From: Streptomyces sporangiiformans | GTDB lineage: Bacteria > Actinomycetota > Actinomycetes > Streptomycetales > Streptomycetaceae | NCBI RefSeq assembly: GCF_005768555.2 | Contig: NZ_VCHX02000109.1 | Coordinates: 1 to 64,000, forward strand | Reading direction: 5' to 3' | Length of the DNA: 64,000 nt | In this document: piece by piece, positions 25,635 to 33,861 of the stretch | Numbering within the stretch: the first letter of the stretch is position 1 | Layout: each line of letters begins with the position of its first letter | Made by a program: the position numbers and the translations under genes | The notes under the pieces: model-generated | Databases searched by the model: none | What the model saw: the letters and a program-made list of their open reading frames with translations, nothing else | What the model was told of the DNA's origin: nothing

Positions 25635-26990
25635 TCAGCCGCCGGTCCGGGGCAGAAGGGAGACGATCTTGCTGCCGTCCCGGGCGACCAGCACATCCTC
25701 GTAGAGCAGGAGTTGGGGCGATTCCCTGTAGACGGGCCCCGGCCCCGGCTTGCTGATGTCGACGTGACCGCGCCAGACCTGCTCACCCGTGCGCAGGTCG
25801 AGGCCGGACAGATCTCCGGTCGGGCTGAGGAAGTACACGACCCCCTGCCCCGCCGACACCACGGGAGACGCGATGCCCAGCACCGTGTCCCTGTCGGGCA
25901 TCTTGACGCCCACCGGGCTGGTCCACAGGGTCTTTCCCGTGGTCAGCGAGTAGGCCGAGGCCTTGCCCTTCCAGGATACGGAGATCAAACGATCACCGAT
26001 GACCTCCGAGGCGGCCATCGCCCCCTCGACCCGATAGGGGTGTGAGGTCTGCTTCCCGGCGCTGCTGATGGTGGTCAGCCGCAGGTCCTTGCGGGCCGCG
26101 TCCTTCGCTTCGATCAGGACCATCCGGTCCCCCGAGGTCCCGATGAGTTGCGGCCTGCCGGGGATGGTCGTGACCTTCTTGGCACTTCCGGTGGCCGGAT
26201 CGAGACGGAAGACGTCGGTGTCGTCCGGTTCCTCGGCGTCCCGCGCGCACAGGAGATAGGGCACACCGCTCAGCACCGCCCGTTGGCACACGATGCCCTT
26301 GTCCCAGGTGTGGCGCCATTTCTCCTTGCCGGTCAGCGGATCGAGGGCCGACATCGCGCGAAGCGACGGGGTGTTCGCCAGCACCGCGCCGTCGATGAGC
26401 ATGGCGGCCTGGTCGGTGCGGTCGTCCTGCGGCATCTCGACCGTCCACAGCACATCGCCGGTGCCGGCGTCCACCGCCATCAGATCGGTGCCGCCCGCGT
26501 AGTCCCCGTTCGGCTGGTTCTTCGCGGTGTGGTTGCGGTAGGCGTAGACCACGCCGTCGCGCACGGCGAACGCGTGGTCAGGCCCGTCGCCTTCGCGATT
26601 GACCTTGACGGTCCACAGCCGCTCGCCGGTGTTGGCGTCGAACTTCGCGGCGTCGTACTTGGACCCGCTGCAGTACAGGGCGGAACCGTCCACCAGGCAG
26701 CCCCGCTCGCTGGCGCCCGGGGCGCCGCTCTGCCACGGCTTCCAGCCCTCCGGCGACGTCGCCGGCCGCGCGGGCCGGTCCTGCTCGGCCGTACCGCCGC
26801 CCCCGAAGCCGAACACCGCCCCCACGGTGATCGCGGCAACGGCCACCGCCGCCCCCGCGGCCTGCGAGAAACGGCGCCGGCTGCGCCGCCGCACCACCTT
26901 CTCGGCCAGGTCCCCGGGCGCCCGCACCTGGTCCAGGGCGACCGCGTGCAGCGTCTCCCGGACCTTCTGCTCCACCTGCTCCGTCGTCAT
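25635..26990 (-). CDS. membrane-anchored PQQ-type beta-propeller protein, possible sigma regulator
   Basis: This 451-residue protein has a cytoplasmic N-terminal region of about 45 residues, one membrane helix (AAGAAVAVAAITVGAVFGFG) and an outer region with repeated PQQ-like blades (for example GERLWTVKV, GDVLWTVEM, GKEKWRHTW, GKTLWTSPV, GEQVWRGHV). Its ATG overlaps the stop of a SigE-family sigma factor by 4 bases. That coupling and the plan of a short inner domain, a helix and an outer sensor suggest an anti-sigma-like role. The ligand of the propeller is unknown. The longer frame to 27566 is a shadow of the sigma gene. Confidence 0.82.
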   Translation of the reverse strand: MTTEQVEQKVRETLHAVALDQVRAPGDLAEKVVRRRSRRRFSQAAGAAVAVAAITVGAVFGFGGGGTAEQDRPARPATSPEGWKPWQSGAPGASERGCLVDGSALYCSGSKYDAAKFDANTGERLWTVKVNREGDGPDHAFAVRDGVVYAYRNHTAKNQPNGDYAGGTDLMAVDAGTGDVLWTVEMPQDDRTDQAAMLIDGAVLANTPSLRAMSALDPLTGKEKWRHTWDKGIVCQRAVLSGVPYLLCARDAEEPDDTDVFRLDPATGSAKKVTTIPGRPQLIGTSGDRMVLIEAKDAARKDLRLTTISSAGKQTSHPYRVEGAMAASEVIGDRLISVSWKGKASAYSLTTGKTLWTSPVGVKMPDRDTVLGIASPVVSAGQGVVYFLSPTGDLSGLDLRTGEQVWRGHVDISKPGPGPVYRESPQLLLYEDVLVARDGSKIVSLLPRTGG

Positions 26991-27538
26991 CCCTGGATCC
27001 CCTTCGAGGTATAGCTGAGCGGCTTCACCGGTTCCGCATGCCCTTCGGGCCCGAGCTCCGGTACGAGCACCCGGAGCTTGGCGAGCGACCGGTGCGCCGT
27101 ACTGCGCACCGTGCCGACCGGGCACCTCAGCAGCGCCGCGACCTCGGCCTCCGGCAGGTCCTCGAAGTAGCGCAGCACGACCACCGCGCGCTGCCGCTTC
27201 GTCAGACGACCGAGCGCCGCCCACAGCGCGATCCGCAACTCGGAGTCCGACCCGGCGTCGGCGTCCGTGCCGGACTCGGGCAGTACGGGCACCGTCGTCT
27301 CGGCGCGGTGCCTGCGCAGCCGCCAGCGATTGACCTGCTGGCGGTACATGACCTGGCGGACATACGCCTCGGGCTGCTCGATGTGCGCCCAGCGCCCGTA
27401 GGCCTTCATCAGCGCAATCTGCAGCAGATCCTCCGCGGCATGCCGGTCCCCGCCGGTGAGCAGCACCGCGAGCTGCAGCAACGCGGTGGAGCGCATCGCT
27501 ACGAACTCCCGGAACTCGTCGTGACTCAAGGCCTCCAT
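26987..27538 (-). CDS. SigE-family RNA polymerase sigma factor (ECF41-like size, SigE subfamily)
   Basis: This 183-residue protein has sigma region 2 (FREFVAMRSTALLQLAVLLTG, AAEDLLQIALMKAYGRW, AYVRQVMYRQQVNRWR) and region 4 (LTKRQRAVVVLRYFEDL, EAEVAALLRCPVGTVRSTAHRSLAKLR). It belongs to the SigE subgroup that is very numerous in Streptomyces. The ATG at 27538 has GGGGAGGG 5 bases before it. It is translationally coupled to the propeller protein. I did not find a GGAAC-type promoter upstream, so control of its own expression is not evident from sequence. Confidence 0.9.
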   Translation of the reverse strand: MEALSHDEFREFVAMRSTALLQLAVLLTGGDRHAAEDLLQIALMKAYGRWAHIEQPEAYVRQVMYRQQVNRWRLRRHRAETTVPVLPESGTDADAGSDSELRIALWAALGRLTKRQRAVVVLRYFEDLPEAEVAALLRCPVGTVRSTAHRSLAKLRVLVPELGPEGHAEPVKPLSYTSKGIQG

Positions 27539-27658
27539 CGACCCTCCCCTTCTCTGCAACCATCACGACGCGATGAGCCGCCCGCGGCTATCCCTCAGCG
27601 GGCGAGATTGTGTCTCCGCTCCGCCACCGAGTCCTCACCGGAGGTCCCGCGACACGCC

Positions 27659-29140
27659 TCAGGGGAGCACTCTGCACAGGGCGTCCAGCGCCCCCGACCA
27701 GGCGTGGTCCGCGGGTGTGCCGTAGCCCACGACCAGGGCGTCCGACGGCTCGGTGGCGGCGTCCGCGTGGCGGTAGCGGGTCAGTCCGTGCAGCAGCAGG
27801 CCCTGCCAGGTCGCCGCCTGGACCACCGACCGCTCGGTGCCGGGCGGGAGTTGGAGGACGGCGTGGAGGCCGGCCGCGATGCCGGTGGCGCGTACCGACG
27901 GGGCGTGGGAGGCGAGCGCCGCGACGAGTTGGTCACGACGGCGGCGATAGCGGAGGCGGGACGCGCGGACGTGACGGTCGTAGGCACCCGAGGCGATGAA
28001 CTCCGCCAGGGTGAGCTGGTCCAGGACCCCGCACGACCAGTCCGTGGCGCCCTTCGCCGCCAGGACCTCCGGTACCAGCGAAGGCGGCAGGACCAGCCAG
28101 CCGAGCCGTAGCCCCGGCGCCAGGGACTTGCTCGCGGTACCCACGTACACGACGCGGTCGGGGTCGAGGCCCTGGAGCGCGCCCACCGGCTGGCGGTCGT
28201 AGCGGAACTCCCCGTCGTAGTCGTCCTCCATGATCAGCCCGCCGGTGCGCCGCGCCCAGTCCACGACGGCGGCCCGCCGGTCGGGCTGCAACAGCACGCC
28301 CATCGGGAACTGGTGAGAGGGCGTGAGCAGGACCGCCCGTACGCCGGCCAAGGCGTCCGCGCGCGCACCCGTCGCCGCCCCCACGGGCTGCCACGCCGCT
28401 CCAGCTCCAGCTCCAGCTCCAGCTCCAGCTCCAGCCAAGTCTCCGGTGCACGTGCCGCGTTCGTCGAACGGCAGCGGTACCGTCCGCAACCCCGCCGCCT
28501 CCGCGACCTGCCAGTGCAGATCGAGCCCGTACGACTCCACGGCGAGCGAGCGCAGCCCTCGTTGCCGCAGTACGGCACCGAGCAGCCGCAGGCCGTGCAC
28601 GAAGCCGGAGCAGATGACGATGCGGTCGGGGTCGGTGCGTACGCCGCGGGCGCGGGCGAGGTAGGCGGCGAGTGCGGTGCGGAGTTCGACGCGGCCCCGT
28701 GGGTCGCCGTAGCCGAGGGCGTCGTAGGGTGCCGCGGACAGCGCGCGGCGGGCCGACTTGAGCCACTCGGCTCGGGGGAAGGAGGCGAGGTCGGGGTTGC
28801 CGGGTTCGAGGTTGTGCGTCGGCCCGCGGGGCGAGCGCGGCCGGGACGCCGTAGCCGAGTCCGGCGCCGCCACCACGGCCCGTGGTGCGACCCGCGTGCC
28901 CGAACCCTGGCGCGCGGTGAGCCAGCCCTCGGCGACGAGATCGGCGTACGCGTCGGCGACGGTGTTGCGCGCAATCCCCAGGTCGGCGGCGAGCGACCGC
29001 GAGGACGGCAGCCGCGTCCCCGGTGCGAGACGTCCGCCCCGCACAGCCTCGCGCAAGGCGTCCGTGAGTCCTCGGCGCACACGGGCGCCGCTCAGGTCGA
29101 GATGCAGATCGACGCCCAGAGTGGCCCAGGTTTTCGCCAT
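27659..29140 (-). CDS. MocR-type GntR regulator with aminotransferase-like domain
   Basis: This 493-residue protein joins an N-terminal GntR winged helix (LTDALREAVRGGRLAPGTRLPSSR, then IARNTVADAYADL) to a fold-type I aminotransferase domain, where the PLP lysine lies in YVGTASKSLAPGLRLGW. MocR proteins usually regulate vitamin B6, GABA or amino-acid genes using PLP-bound ligands. A Gly-Ala run of about 12 residues, encoded by a 6-bp repeat, interrupts the aminotransferase domain between its large-domain strands. It is divergent from two AhpD-like genes, which are the likely targets. Confidence 0.9.
   Translation of the reverse strand: MAKTWATLGVDLHLDLSGARVRRGLTDALREAVRGGRLAPGTRLPSSRSLAADLGIARNTVADAYADLVAEGWLTARQGSGTRVAPRAVVAAPDSATASRPRSPRGPTHNLEPGNPDLASFPRAEWLKSARRALSAAPYDALGYGDPRGRVELRTALAAYLARARGVRTDPDRIVICSGFVHGLRLLGAVLRQRGLRSLAVESYGLDLHWQVAEAAGLRTVPLPFDERGTCTGDLAGAGAGAGAGAGAAWQPVGAATGARADALAGVRAVLLTPSHQFPMGVLLQPDRRAAVVDWARRTGGLIMEDDYDGEFRYDRQPVGALQGLDPDRVVYVGTASKSLAPGLRLGWLVLPPSLVPEVLAAKGATDWSCGVLDQLTLAEFIASGAYDRHVRASRLRYRRRRDQLVAALASHAPSVRATGIAAGLHAVLQLPPGTERSVVQAATWQGLLLHGLTRYRHADAATEPSDALVVGYGTPADHAWSGALDALCRVLP
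28401..28436. repeat. hexanucleotide tandem repeat (CCAGCT) inside the MocR gene
   Basis: Five perfect CCAGCT units are followed by CCAGCC. On the coding strand they give alternating Gly and Ala. The insert falls in a loop between conserved parts of the aminotransferase-like domain. Changes in copy number would lengthen or shorten the loop without breaking the frame. Confidence 0.85.
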
Positions 29141-29187
29141 GGAAATGGACCATATACGTGGGCTACTCCGACCGTAGGGTCGAGGAC

Positions 29188-29697
29188 ATGACTACGACGA
29201 ACAACGCGGCCAAGGACACCTCGTACGTCCCCGAACACACCCCCCGTCTCGCGTGGGCCGAGCTCGCGCCCGACGTCTACAAGGCCATGATCAGGCTCGA
29301 CACGGCGGCCCGGCGGGGCGTCGACCCCAAGCTCCTGGAACTGGTGAAGATCCGCGCGTCGCAGATCAACCACTGCGCCTTCTGCGTCGACATGCACTCC
29401 AAGGACGCGCTCGCGGCGGGCGAGAGCGTCGAGCGGATCATCCAGCTCAGCGCATGGGACGAGTCGCGGCACTTCTACACGGAGAAGGAAGTCGCGGCGC
29501 TCGCGCTGACCGAAGCGGTCACGGTACTCACGGACGGATTCGTGCCCGACGAGGTGTACGACGCGGCCGCCAAGTGCTTCGACGAGGCCGAGCTGGCGCA
29601 GCTGATCGCCGCGATCACGGTGATCAACGCATGGAACCGGTTCGGCGTGACCTGCCGCATGGTCGCGGGGCACTACCAGGCGGGCGAGCACAAGTGA
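29188..29697 (+). CDS. carboxymuconolactone decarboxylase family (AhpD-like) protein
   Basis: This 169-residue helical protein has the AhpD-type active site NHCAFCVDMHSKDA (CxxC with a downstream His). Such proteins act as alkylhydroperoxidases or related thiol-dependent reductases. The ATG at 29188 is chosen over the frame start at 29158 because the family match begins there. Its stop overlaps the start of a second AhpD-like gene. It is divergent from the MocR regulator across a 47-base gap, so the promoters must overlap. Confidence 0.9.
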   Translation: MTTTNNAAKDTSYVPEHTPRLAWAELAPDVYKAMIRLDTAARRGVDPKLLELVKIRASQINHCAFCVDMHSKDALAAGESVERIIQLSAWDESRHFYTEKEVAALALTEAVTVLTDGFVPDEVYDAAAKCFDEAELAQLIAAITVINAWNRFGVTCRMVAGHYQAGEHK

Positions 29698-30140
29698 CGG
29701 CTCGCACGAAGCTCCTCGACCCCGAGGTCGGCAAGGCCATGGCCGCGCTGAGCGCCGCCGCGAAGAAGGGCCTGGGCGACCCCGGGCTCGCCGAACTGGT
29801 GCAGATCCGCGCCTCCCAGCTCAACCACTGCGCGTTCTGCCTCGACATGCACCTCGAACTGGCCCGCAAGCACGGTGTGGCCGAGAAACAGGTCGAGCTT
29901 CTGAACGCCTGGGAGGAGGCGGAGGACCTCTACAGCGAGCGCGAGCGGGCCGCGCTCGCGCTGACCGAAGCGGTCACGGTGCTCACGGAAGGCTTCGTGC
30001 CCGACGAGGTGTACGAGCGGGCGGCGCGGCACTTCGACGACGCCGAACTCGCCCATCTCATCGGGCTGATCACCGTGATCAACGGATGGAACCGGCTGAT
30101 GGTCAGCCGGCGCGTTCCGCCGGGGGGCCACGCATGGTGA
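29694..30140 (+). CDS. second carboxymuconolactone decarboxylase family (AhpD-like) protein
   Basis: This 148-residue protein is a tandem paralogue of the preceding gene and keeps the motif NHCAFCLDMHLELA. The segment ALTEAVTVLT-GFVPDEVY is almost identical in the two proteins, which points to a fairly recent duplication. The GTG start overlaps the previous stop by 4 bases (GTGA). Its own stop overlaps the original start region of the PEP-mutase-like gene (ATG at 30134), so the three genes probably formed one coupled operon. Confidence 0.9.
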   Translation: MTARTKLLDPEVGKAMAALSAAAKKGLGDPGLAELVQIRASQLNHCAFCLDMHLELARKHGVAEKQVELLNAWEEAEDLYSERERAALALTEAVTVLTEGFVPDEVYERAARHFDDAELAHLIGLITVINGWNRLMVSRRVPPGGHAW

Positions 30141-30176
30141 GCAAGGTCGAGGTCTTCCGCACGCTGCACCAGGACC

Positions 30177-30887
30177 GTGCACCGGGCGATCCTCCCCCAC
30201 TGCCTTAACGGCGTGGGGGCACCCCCAGTCCTGCCCGGCCCGTGGGACGCCATCAGCGCGCTGGTCTTCGAGGCCGCCGGGTTCCCGGCGCTCGCGACGC
30301 CCAGCGCCGGGATCGCCGCCTCGCTCGGGTACGAGGACGGGGCCACGCCCGCCGACGAGATGTTCGCGGCGGTCGCCCGCGTCGTGCGGTCCGTCGACGT
30401 GCCCGTGTCGGCGGACGTCGAGGACGGCTACGGCCTGGCGCCCAAGGAGCTGGTGGAGCGGCTCCTGGAGACGGGCGCCGTCGGCTGCAACCTCGAGGAC
30501 TCCCGGACGGGGGTCCTCAAGGACCCCCGGGAGCATGCCGACTGGCTCGCGGAGGTGCGGGCCGTCGCGGGCGACGCGTTGTTCGTCAACGCACGCGTCG
30601 ACACGTTCTCGTGCGGGGACGCCGACCCCGAACGGGCCATCGAGCGGGCCGACTTGTACGTGGCGGCGGGCGCCGAGTGCGTGTATCCGATCGGAGCGCC
30701 GCTCGACGTCCTTCCGCAGTTGCGGGCCGGGATCGAGGTCCCGGTCAACGTGTACGCGTGGCCCGACGGCCCCGCGCTGGAGGGGCTGAGCGAACTCGCG
30801 GCGATGCGGGTGACGTTCGGTCCGCGCCTGCAGCGGTGGGCGGCCGAGGAGCTGGCCGGCTTCGCCCGCGCGTTGCGCGACGCCTGA
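30177..30887 (+). CDS. isocitrate lyase/PEP mutase family protein with disrupted 5' end
   Basis: The 236-residue frame contains the PEP mutase/ICL barrel: LPGPWDAISALVFEAAGFPALATPSAG, SADVEDGYG, GCNLEDS and FVNARVDTF. These enzymes make or break C-C or C-P bonds in 2- or 3-carbon acids. The natural start appears to be the ATG at 30134 (MVSKVEVFRTLHQDRAPGD), coupled to the AhpD-like gene, but that frame meets TAA at 30206 inside a small palindromic insertion. The downstream frame stays open through the insertion back to a GTG at 30177, which has no clear ribosome site. The gene may be a pseudogene or may be translated from this secondary start. Confidence 0.75.
   Translation: MHRAILPHCLNGVGAPPVLPGPWDAISALVFEAAGFPALATPSAGIAASLGYEDGATPADEMFAAVARVVRSVDVPVSADVEDGYGLAPKELVERLLETGAVGCNLEDSRTGVLKDPREHADWLAEVRAVAGDALFVNARVDTFSCGDADPERAIERADLYVAAGAECVYPIGAPLDVLPQLRAGIEVPVNVYAWPDGPALEGLSELAAMRVTFGPRLQRWAAEELAGFARALRDA
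30191..30227. repeat. small palindromic insertion element in the 5' end of the PEP-mutase-like gene
   Basis: The element holds CCCCCAC (30194-30200) and GTGGGGG (30213-30219) around GCC-TTAAC-GGC, followed by GCACCCCCA. Removing 37 bases (30191-30227) would join the upstream and downstream coding frames; 31 or 34 bases would also work. I recall near-identical elements (CTCCCCCACTGCC...) scattered through Streptomyces genomes, which suggests a MITE-like or REP-like sequence. Exact ends are uncertain. Confidence 0.7.
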
Positions 30888-30920
30888 CAGCCACAGGTGT
30901 CGGACGCCGCGCGCCGGGCG

Positions 30921-31880
30921 TCACTTGGGCAGCCACGCCTTCCACGTCGACTCGTGGCTGCCCACCCACTTCTTCGCCGCCTCCTCGGGAGTCAGCTTCT
31001 GGTCGGCGATCATCAAGGAGACCGCGTTCTGGTCCTCGAGCGTCCACTTGAAGTTCTTCAGGAACGCGGCCGCCTTGCCGCCACCGCGGGCGAAGTCCGA
31101 GTTGAGGTACTTCTGCAGCGGGGTGTGCGGATACGCGCAGGCGACCTTCTCCGGGTCGGCGTCACAGCCCTCCTTGTACGCGGGCAGTTTCACCTCGGTC
31201 ATGGGGACCTTCTCGAAGAGCCACTGCGGTTTGTACCAGTACGTGAGGAAGGGCTTCTTCTCCTTCGCGAACTGCCTGATCTGGGTGATCTGCGCCGCCT
31301 CCGAACCCGCGAACACCACCTGGTAGTCCAGGTTCAGGTTCGCCACCAGCGCCTTGTCGTTCGTCACGTAGGAGGGCGAGCCGTCCAGCAGCTGTCCCTT
31401 GCCGCCGCTCTCGGCCGTACGGAACTGGTCCGCGTACTTGTTGAGGTTCTTCCAGTTCGTGACGTCGGGGTGCTGCTTGGCGAAGTACGTCGGGACGAAC
31501 CAGCCGATGTGCCCGGTGACCCCGAGGTCGCCGCCGGGCGTGATCGTCTTCTTGTCCTTGACGTACCGCGCCTCCTGGTCCGGGTGGCCCCAGTCCTCCA
31601 GGATCGCGTCGATCCGCCCCTGGCTGAGCGCGTCCCACGCGGGGACCTCGTCGACCTGGACGGTGTCCACGCGATAGCCGAGCTCGTGCTCCAGCAGGTA
31701 CTGCGCGACGGCCACGTTGGCCTGGGCGCCCACCCACGACTGCACGGACAGGGTGACGGTCTTGGAGCCGGCCACGCCCGCGAAGGGCGAGGCCTGCTTG
31801 GTCATGTCGGCGGCCCCGCAACCGGTCAGCACCAGCAGGGAGGACACACCGGCAACGGCCGAGAGCATCTTCCTACGCAT
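30921..31880 (-). CDS. glycine betaine/choline ABC transporter substrate-binding lipoprotein
   Basis: This 319-residue protein has a lipoprotein signal (LVLTGC lipobox) and an OpuAC/ProX-type binding domain: VTLSVQSWVGAQANVAVAQ, then DEVPAWDALSQGRIDAILEDWG and TGHIGWFVPTYFA, with several Trp and Tyr residues able to form the aromatic box for quaternary amines. It delivers substrate to the adjacent permease. The operon also holds a choline dehydrogenase and an aldehyde dehydrogenase, so choline is as likely a ligand as betaine. It is the last gene of the operon. Confidence 0.9.
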   Translation of the reverse strand: MRRKMLSAVAGVSSLLVLTGCGAADMTKQASPFAGVAGSKTVTLSVQSWVGAQANVAVAQYLLEHELGYRVDTVQVDEVPAWDALSQGRIDAILEDWGHPDQEARYVKDKKTITPGGDLGVTGHIGWFVPTYFAKQHPDVTNWKNLNKYADQFRTAESGGKGQLLDGSPSYVTNDKALVANLNLDYQVVFAGSEAAQITQIRQFAKEKKPFLTYWYKPQWLFEKVPMTEVKLPAYKEGCDADPEKVACAYPHTPLQKYLNSDFARGGGKAAAFLKNFKWTLEDQNAVSLMIADQKLTPEEAAKKWVGSHESTWKAWLPK

Positions 31881-31881
31881 C

Positions 31882-33861
31882 TCAGGCCCCCTTCCTCGTA
31901 CGGCGTTCCGTCGGCTGTGTCACCCGGTCGAGCATCAGGCCGAGGCACACGATCGCCGCGCCCGCGACGAGGCCGGTGGCCAGATCGCCCTGGGCGAGCC
32001 CGAACACGACGTCGTAGCCGAGCGCGCCGCCGCCGACCAGACCGCCGATGATGACGACGGCGAGGACCAGGACGACGCCCTGGTTGACGGCGAGGAGCAG
32101 CGCCGGACGGGCCAGCGGCAGCTGTACCTGCCGCAGTTGCTGCCAGTTCGTGGCGCCCAGCGAGCGCGAGGATTCCATCGCCGCCGGGCTCACCTGGCGC
32201 AGCCCCTGCGTGGTGATGCGTATGACGGCGGGGAGGGCGTAGACGACGGCGGCGGCGACGGCCGGGGCGCGGCCGACGCCGAACAGGGCGACGACGGGGA
32301 TCAGGTACACGAACTGCGGCATCGTCTGGAACACGTCCAGTACGGGACGCAGCAGCCGTTCGAGGCGCTCGCTGCGCGCGGCGACGGCGCCGATGGCGAA
32401 GCCGACGACCAGCGTGACCGCCACGGCCGCCAGTACCTGCGAGAGCGTGTCGAGCGACGGCTTCCACACACCGAGCGCGCCGATCGCGGCCATCGCGAGG
32501 ACGGCGGTGAGGGCCGTGCGCCAGGTGCCGATCAGCCAGGCGAGCGTGGCGACGATCAGCAGGACCGACCACCAGGGCAGGCCCTGCAGGCCGTCCCGCA
32601 CGGGGTCCAGGACCCAGGTGGTGAAGTGGCCCGCCCAGTCGGCGGTGCCGCCCACGTAGGGGACGCCGGAGTAGAGGTGGGCGGTCATCCAGTCGACCGC
32701 GCGGTTCACCGGCTCGGCGATGTTCACGACCCAGCCCTGAGGCCAGTTGAGCCGGTCGGTGAAACGACCCGCGAGTGCTACGGCGACGGCGCCGACCGCC
32801 ACGCAACCCCACCACACGAGGCCGGACTTGGCAGACGACGCGGAAGACCCGGAGTCTCCGAGCCGCTCCCCCGCCGCGCCCGTCACCCGGTCCAGGACGA
32901 TCGCGAGCAGCACGATCGGGATGCTGGCCGCGAGCGCGGCGCCGACGTCGACCGAGGCGAGCGCCTGGTAGACGCGGTCGCCGAGGCCGCCCGCGCCGAC
33001 GAGGGACGCGATGACGGCCATGGACAGGGCCATCATGATCGTCTGGTTGAGGCCGAGGAGGAGTTCCTTGCGGGCGAGCGGGAGGCGGGCGGTCAGCAGC
33101 CGCTGCCGTGCGGTGGTGCCCATGGACGCGACGGCCTCCATCACGCCGCCGTCGGCGCCCCGCAGGCCGAGCGCGGTGAGCCGGGCCATCGGCGGGGCCG
33201 CGTACACGACGGTGGCGATCACGGCCGCGGGGACGCCGATGCCGAAGATCAGCACGACCGGCAGGAGGTACGAGAAGGCCGGGAGGACCTGCATGGTGTC
33301 GAGTACGGGGCGCAGTGCGCGGTACGTACGGTCGGAGAGCCCCGCCGCCAGGCCGAGCAGCGCGCCGAGTACGACGGACGCGAGGACCGCGACCACCATG
33401 AGCGCGAGCGTCTGCATGGCGGGCACCCACATGTTGAGCAGCCCGCTGACGAGGAACGCGACGCCCGTACCGATCGCCAGCCGCACTCCGGCCACCCGCC
33501 ACGCGATCAGCGCCGCCGCGGCTGTGACGCCCGCCCAGCCGGCGGCGAGCAGGACGACGTAGACGGCACGGACGGAGAGGACGACGGCGTTGGAGACGTG
33601 ACCGAAGAAGTAGAGGAACAGCGGGTGGCTGTCACGGTTGTCGATGATCCAGTCGCTCGTCTTGGTGAGCGGGTCGGAGACGTCGACGGTCAGGGCTTCC
33701 GGCCATGTACCGCTCGCCCAGCGGGCGTTGACGACGGGTATGAGGACCGCCGCCACGACGGCGAGCAGCAGGAGCTTGCCGAAGGCGCGGTGTTTGACCA
33801 CGCTTCTGGCCAGGGCCGCCGCGCCGGTGGCGGGAACGGCAGTGGTGGTGGCAGCCATCAA
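31882..33861 (-). CDS. glycine betaine/choline ABC transporter permease, fused double-domain
   Basis: This 659-residue membrane protein carries two tandem BPD_transp_1 domains, each with an EAA-like loop ([30 protein letters not shown]... and [25 protein letters not shown]..., given in part). Most betaine permeases have one domain and work as homodimers; here the two halves are fused in one chain. About 12-13 membrane helices are predicted. It overlaps the ATPase gene by 4 bases and lies 1 base from the binding-protein gene, so the three form one transcription unit. Confidence 0.9.
   Translation of the reverse strand: MMAATTTAVPATGAAALARSVVKHRAFGKLLLLAVVAAVLIPVVNARWASGTWPEALTVDVSDPLTKTSDWIIDNRDSHPLFLYFFGHVSNAVVLSVRAVYVVLLAAGWAGVTAAAALIAWRVAGVRLAIGTGVAFLVSGLLNMWVPAMQTLALMVVAVLASVVLGALLGLAAGLSDRTYRALRPVLDTMQVLPAFSYLLPVVLIFGIGVPAAVIATVVYAAPPMARLTALGLRGADGGVMEAVASMGTTARQRLLTARLPLARKELLLGLNQTIMMALSMAVIASLVGAGGLGDRVYQALASVDVGAALAASIPIVLLAIVLDRVTGAAGERLGDSGSSASSAKSGLVWWGCVAVGAVAVALAGRFTDRLNWPQGWVVNIAEPVNRAVDWMTAHLYSGVPYVGGTADWAGHFTTWVLDPVRDGLQGLPWWSVLLIVATLAWLIGTWRTALTAVLAMAAIGALGVWKPSLDTLSQVLAAVAVTLVVGFAIGAVAARSERLERLLRPVLDVFQTMPQFVYLIPVVALFGVGRAPAVAAAVVYALPAVIRITTQGLRQVSPAAMESSRSLGATNWQQLRQVQLPLARPALLLAVNQGVVLVLAVVIIGGLVGGGALGYDVVFGLAQGDLATGLVAGAAIVCLGLMLDRVTQPTERRTRKGA

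Noticed and set aside
30191..30227. Intrinsic terminator between the AhpD-like and PEP-mutase-like genes
   Set aside because: The palindrome sits inside the apparent coding region and carries the form of a dispersed element; a terminator there would cut the operon just after its start.
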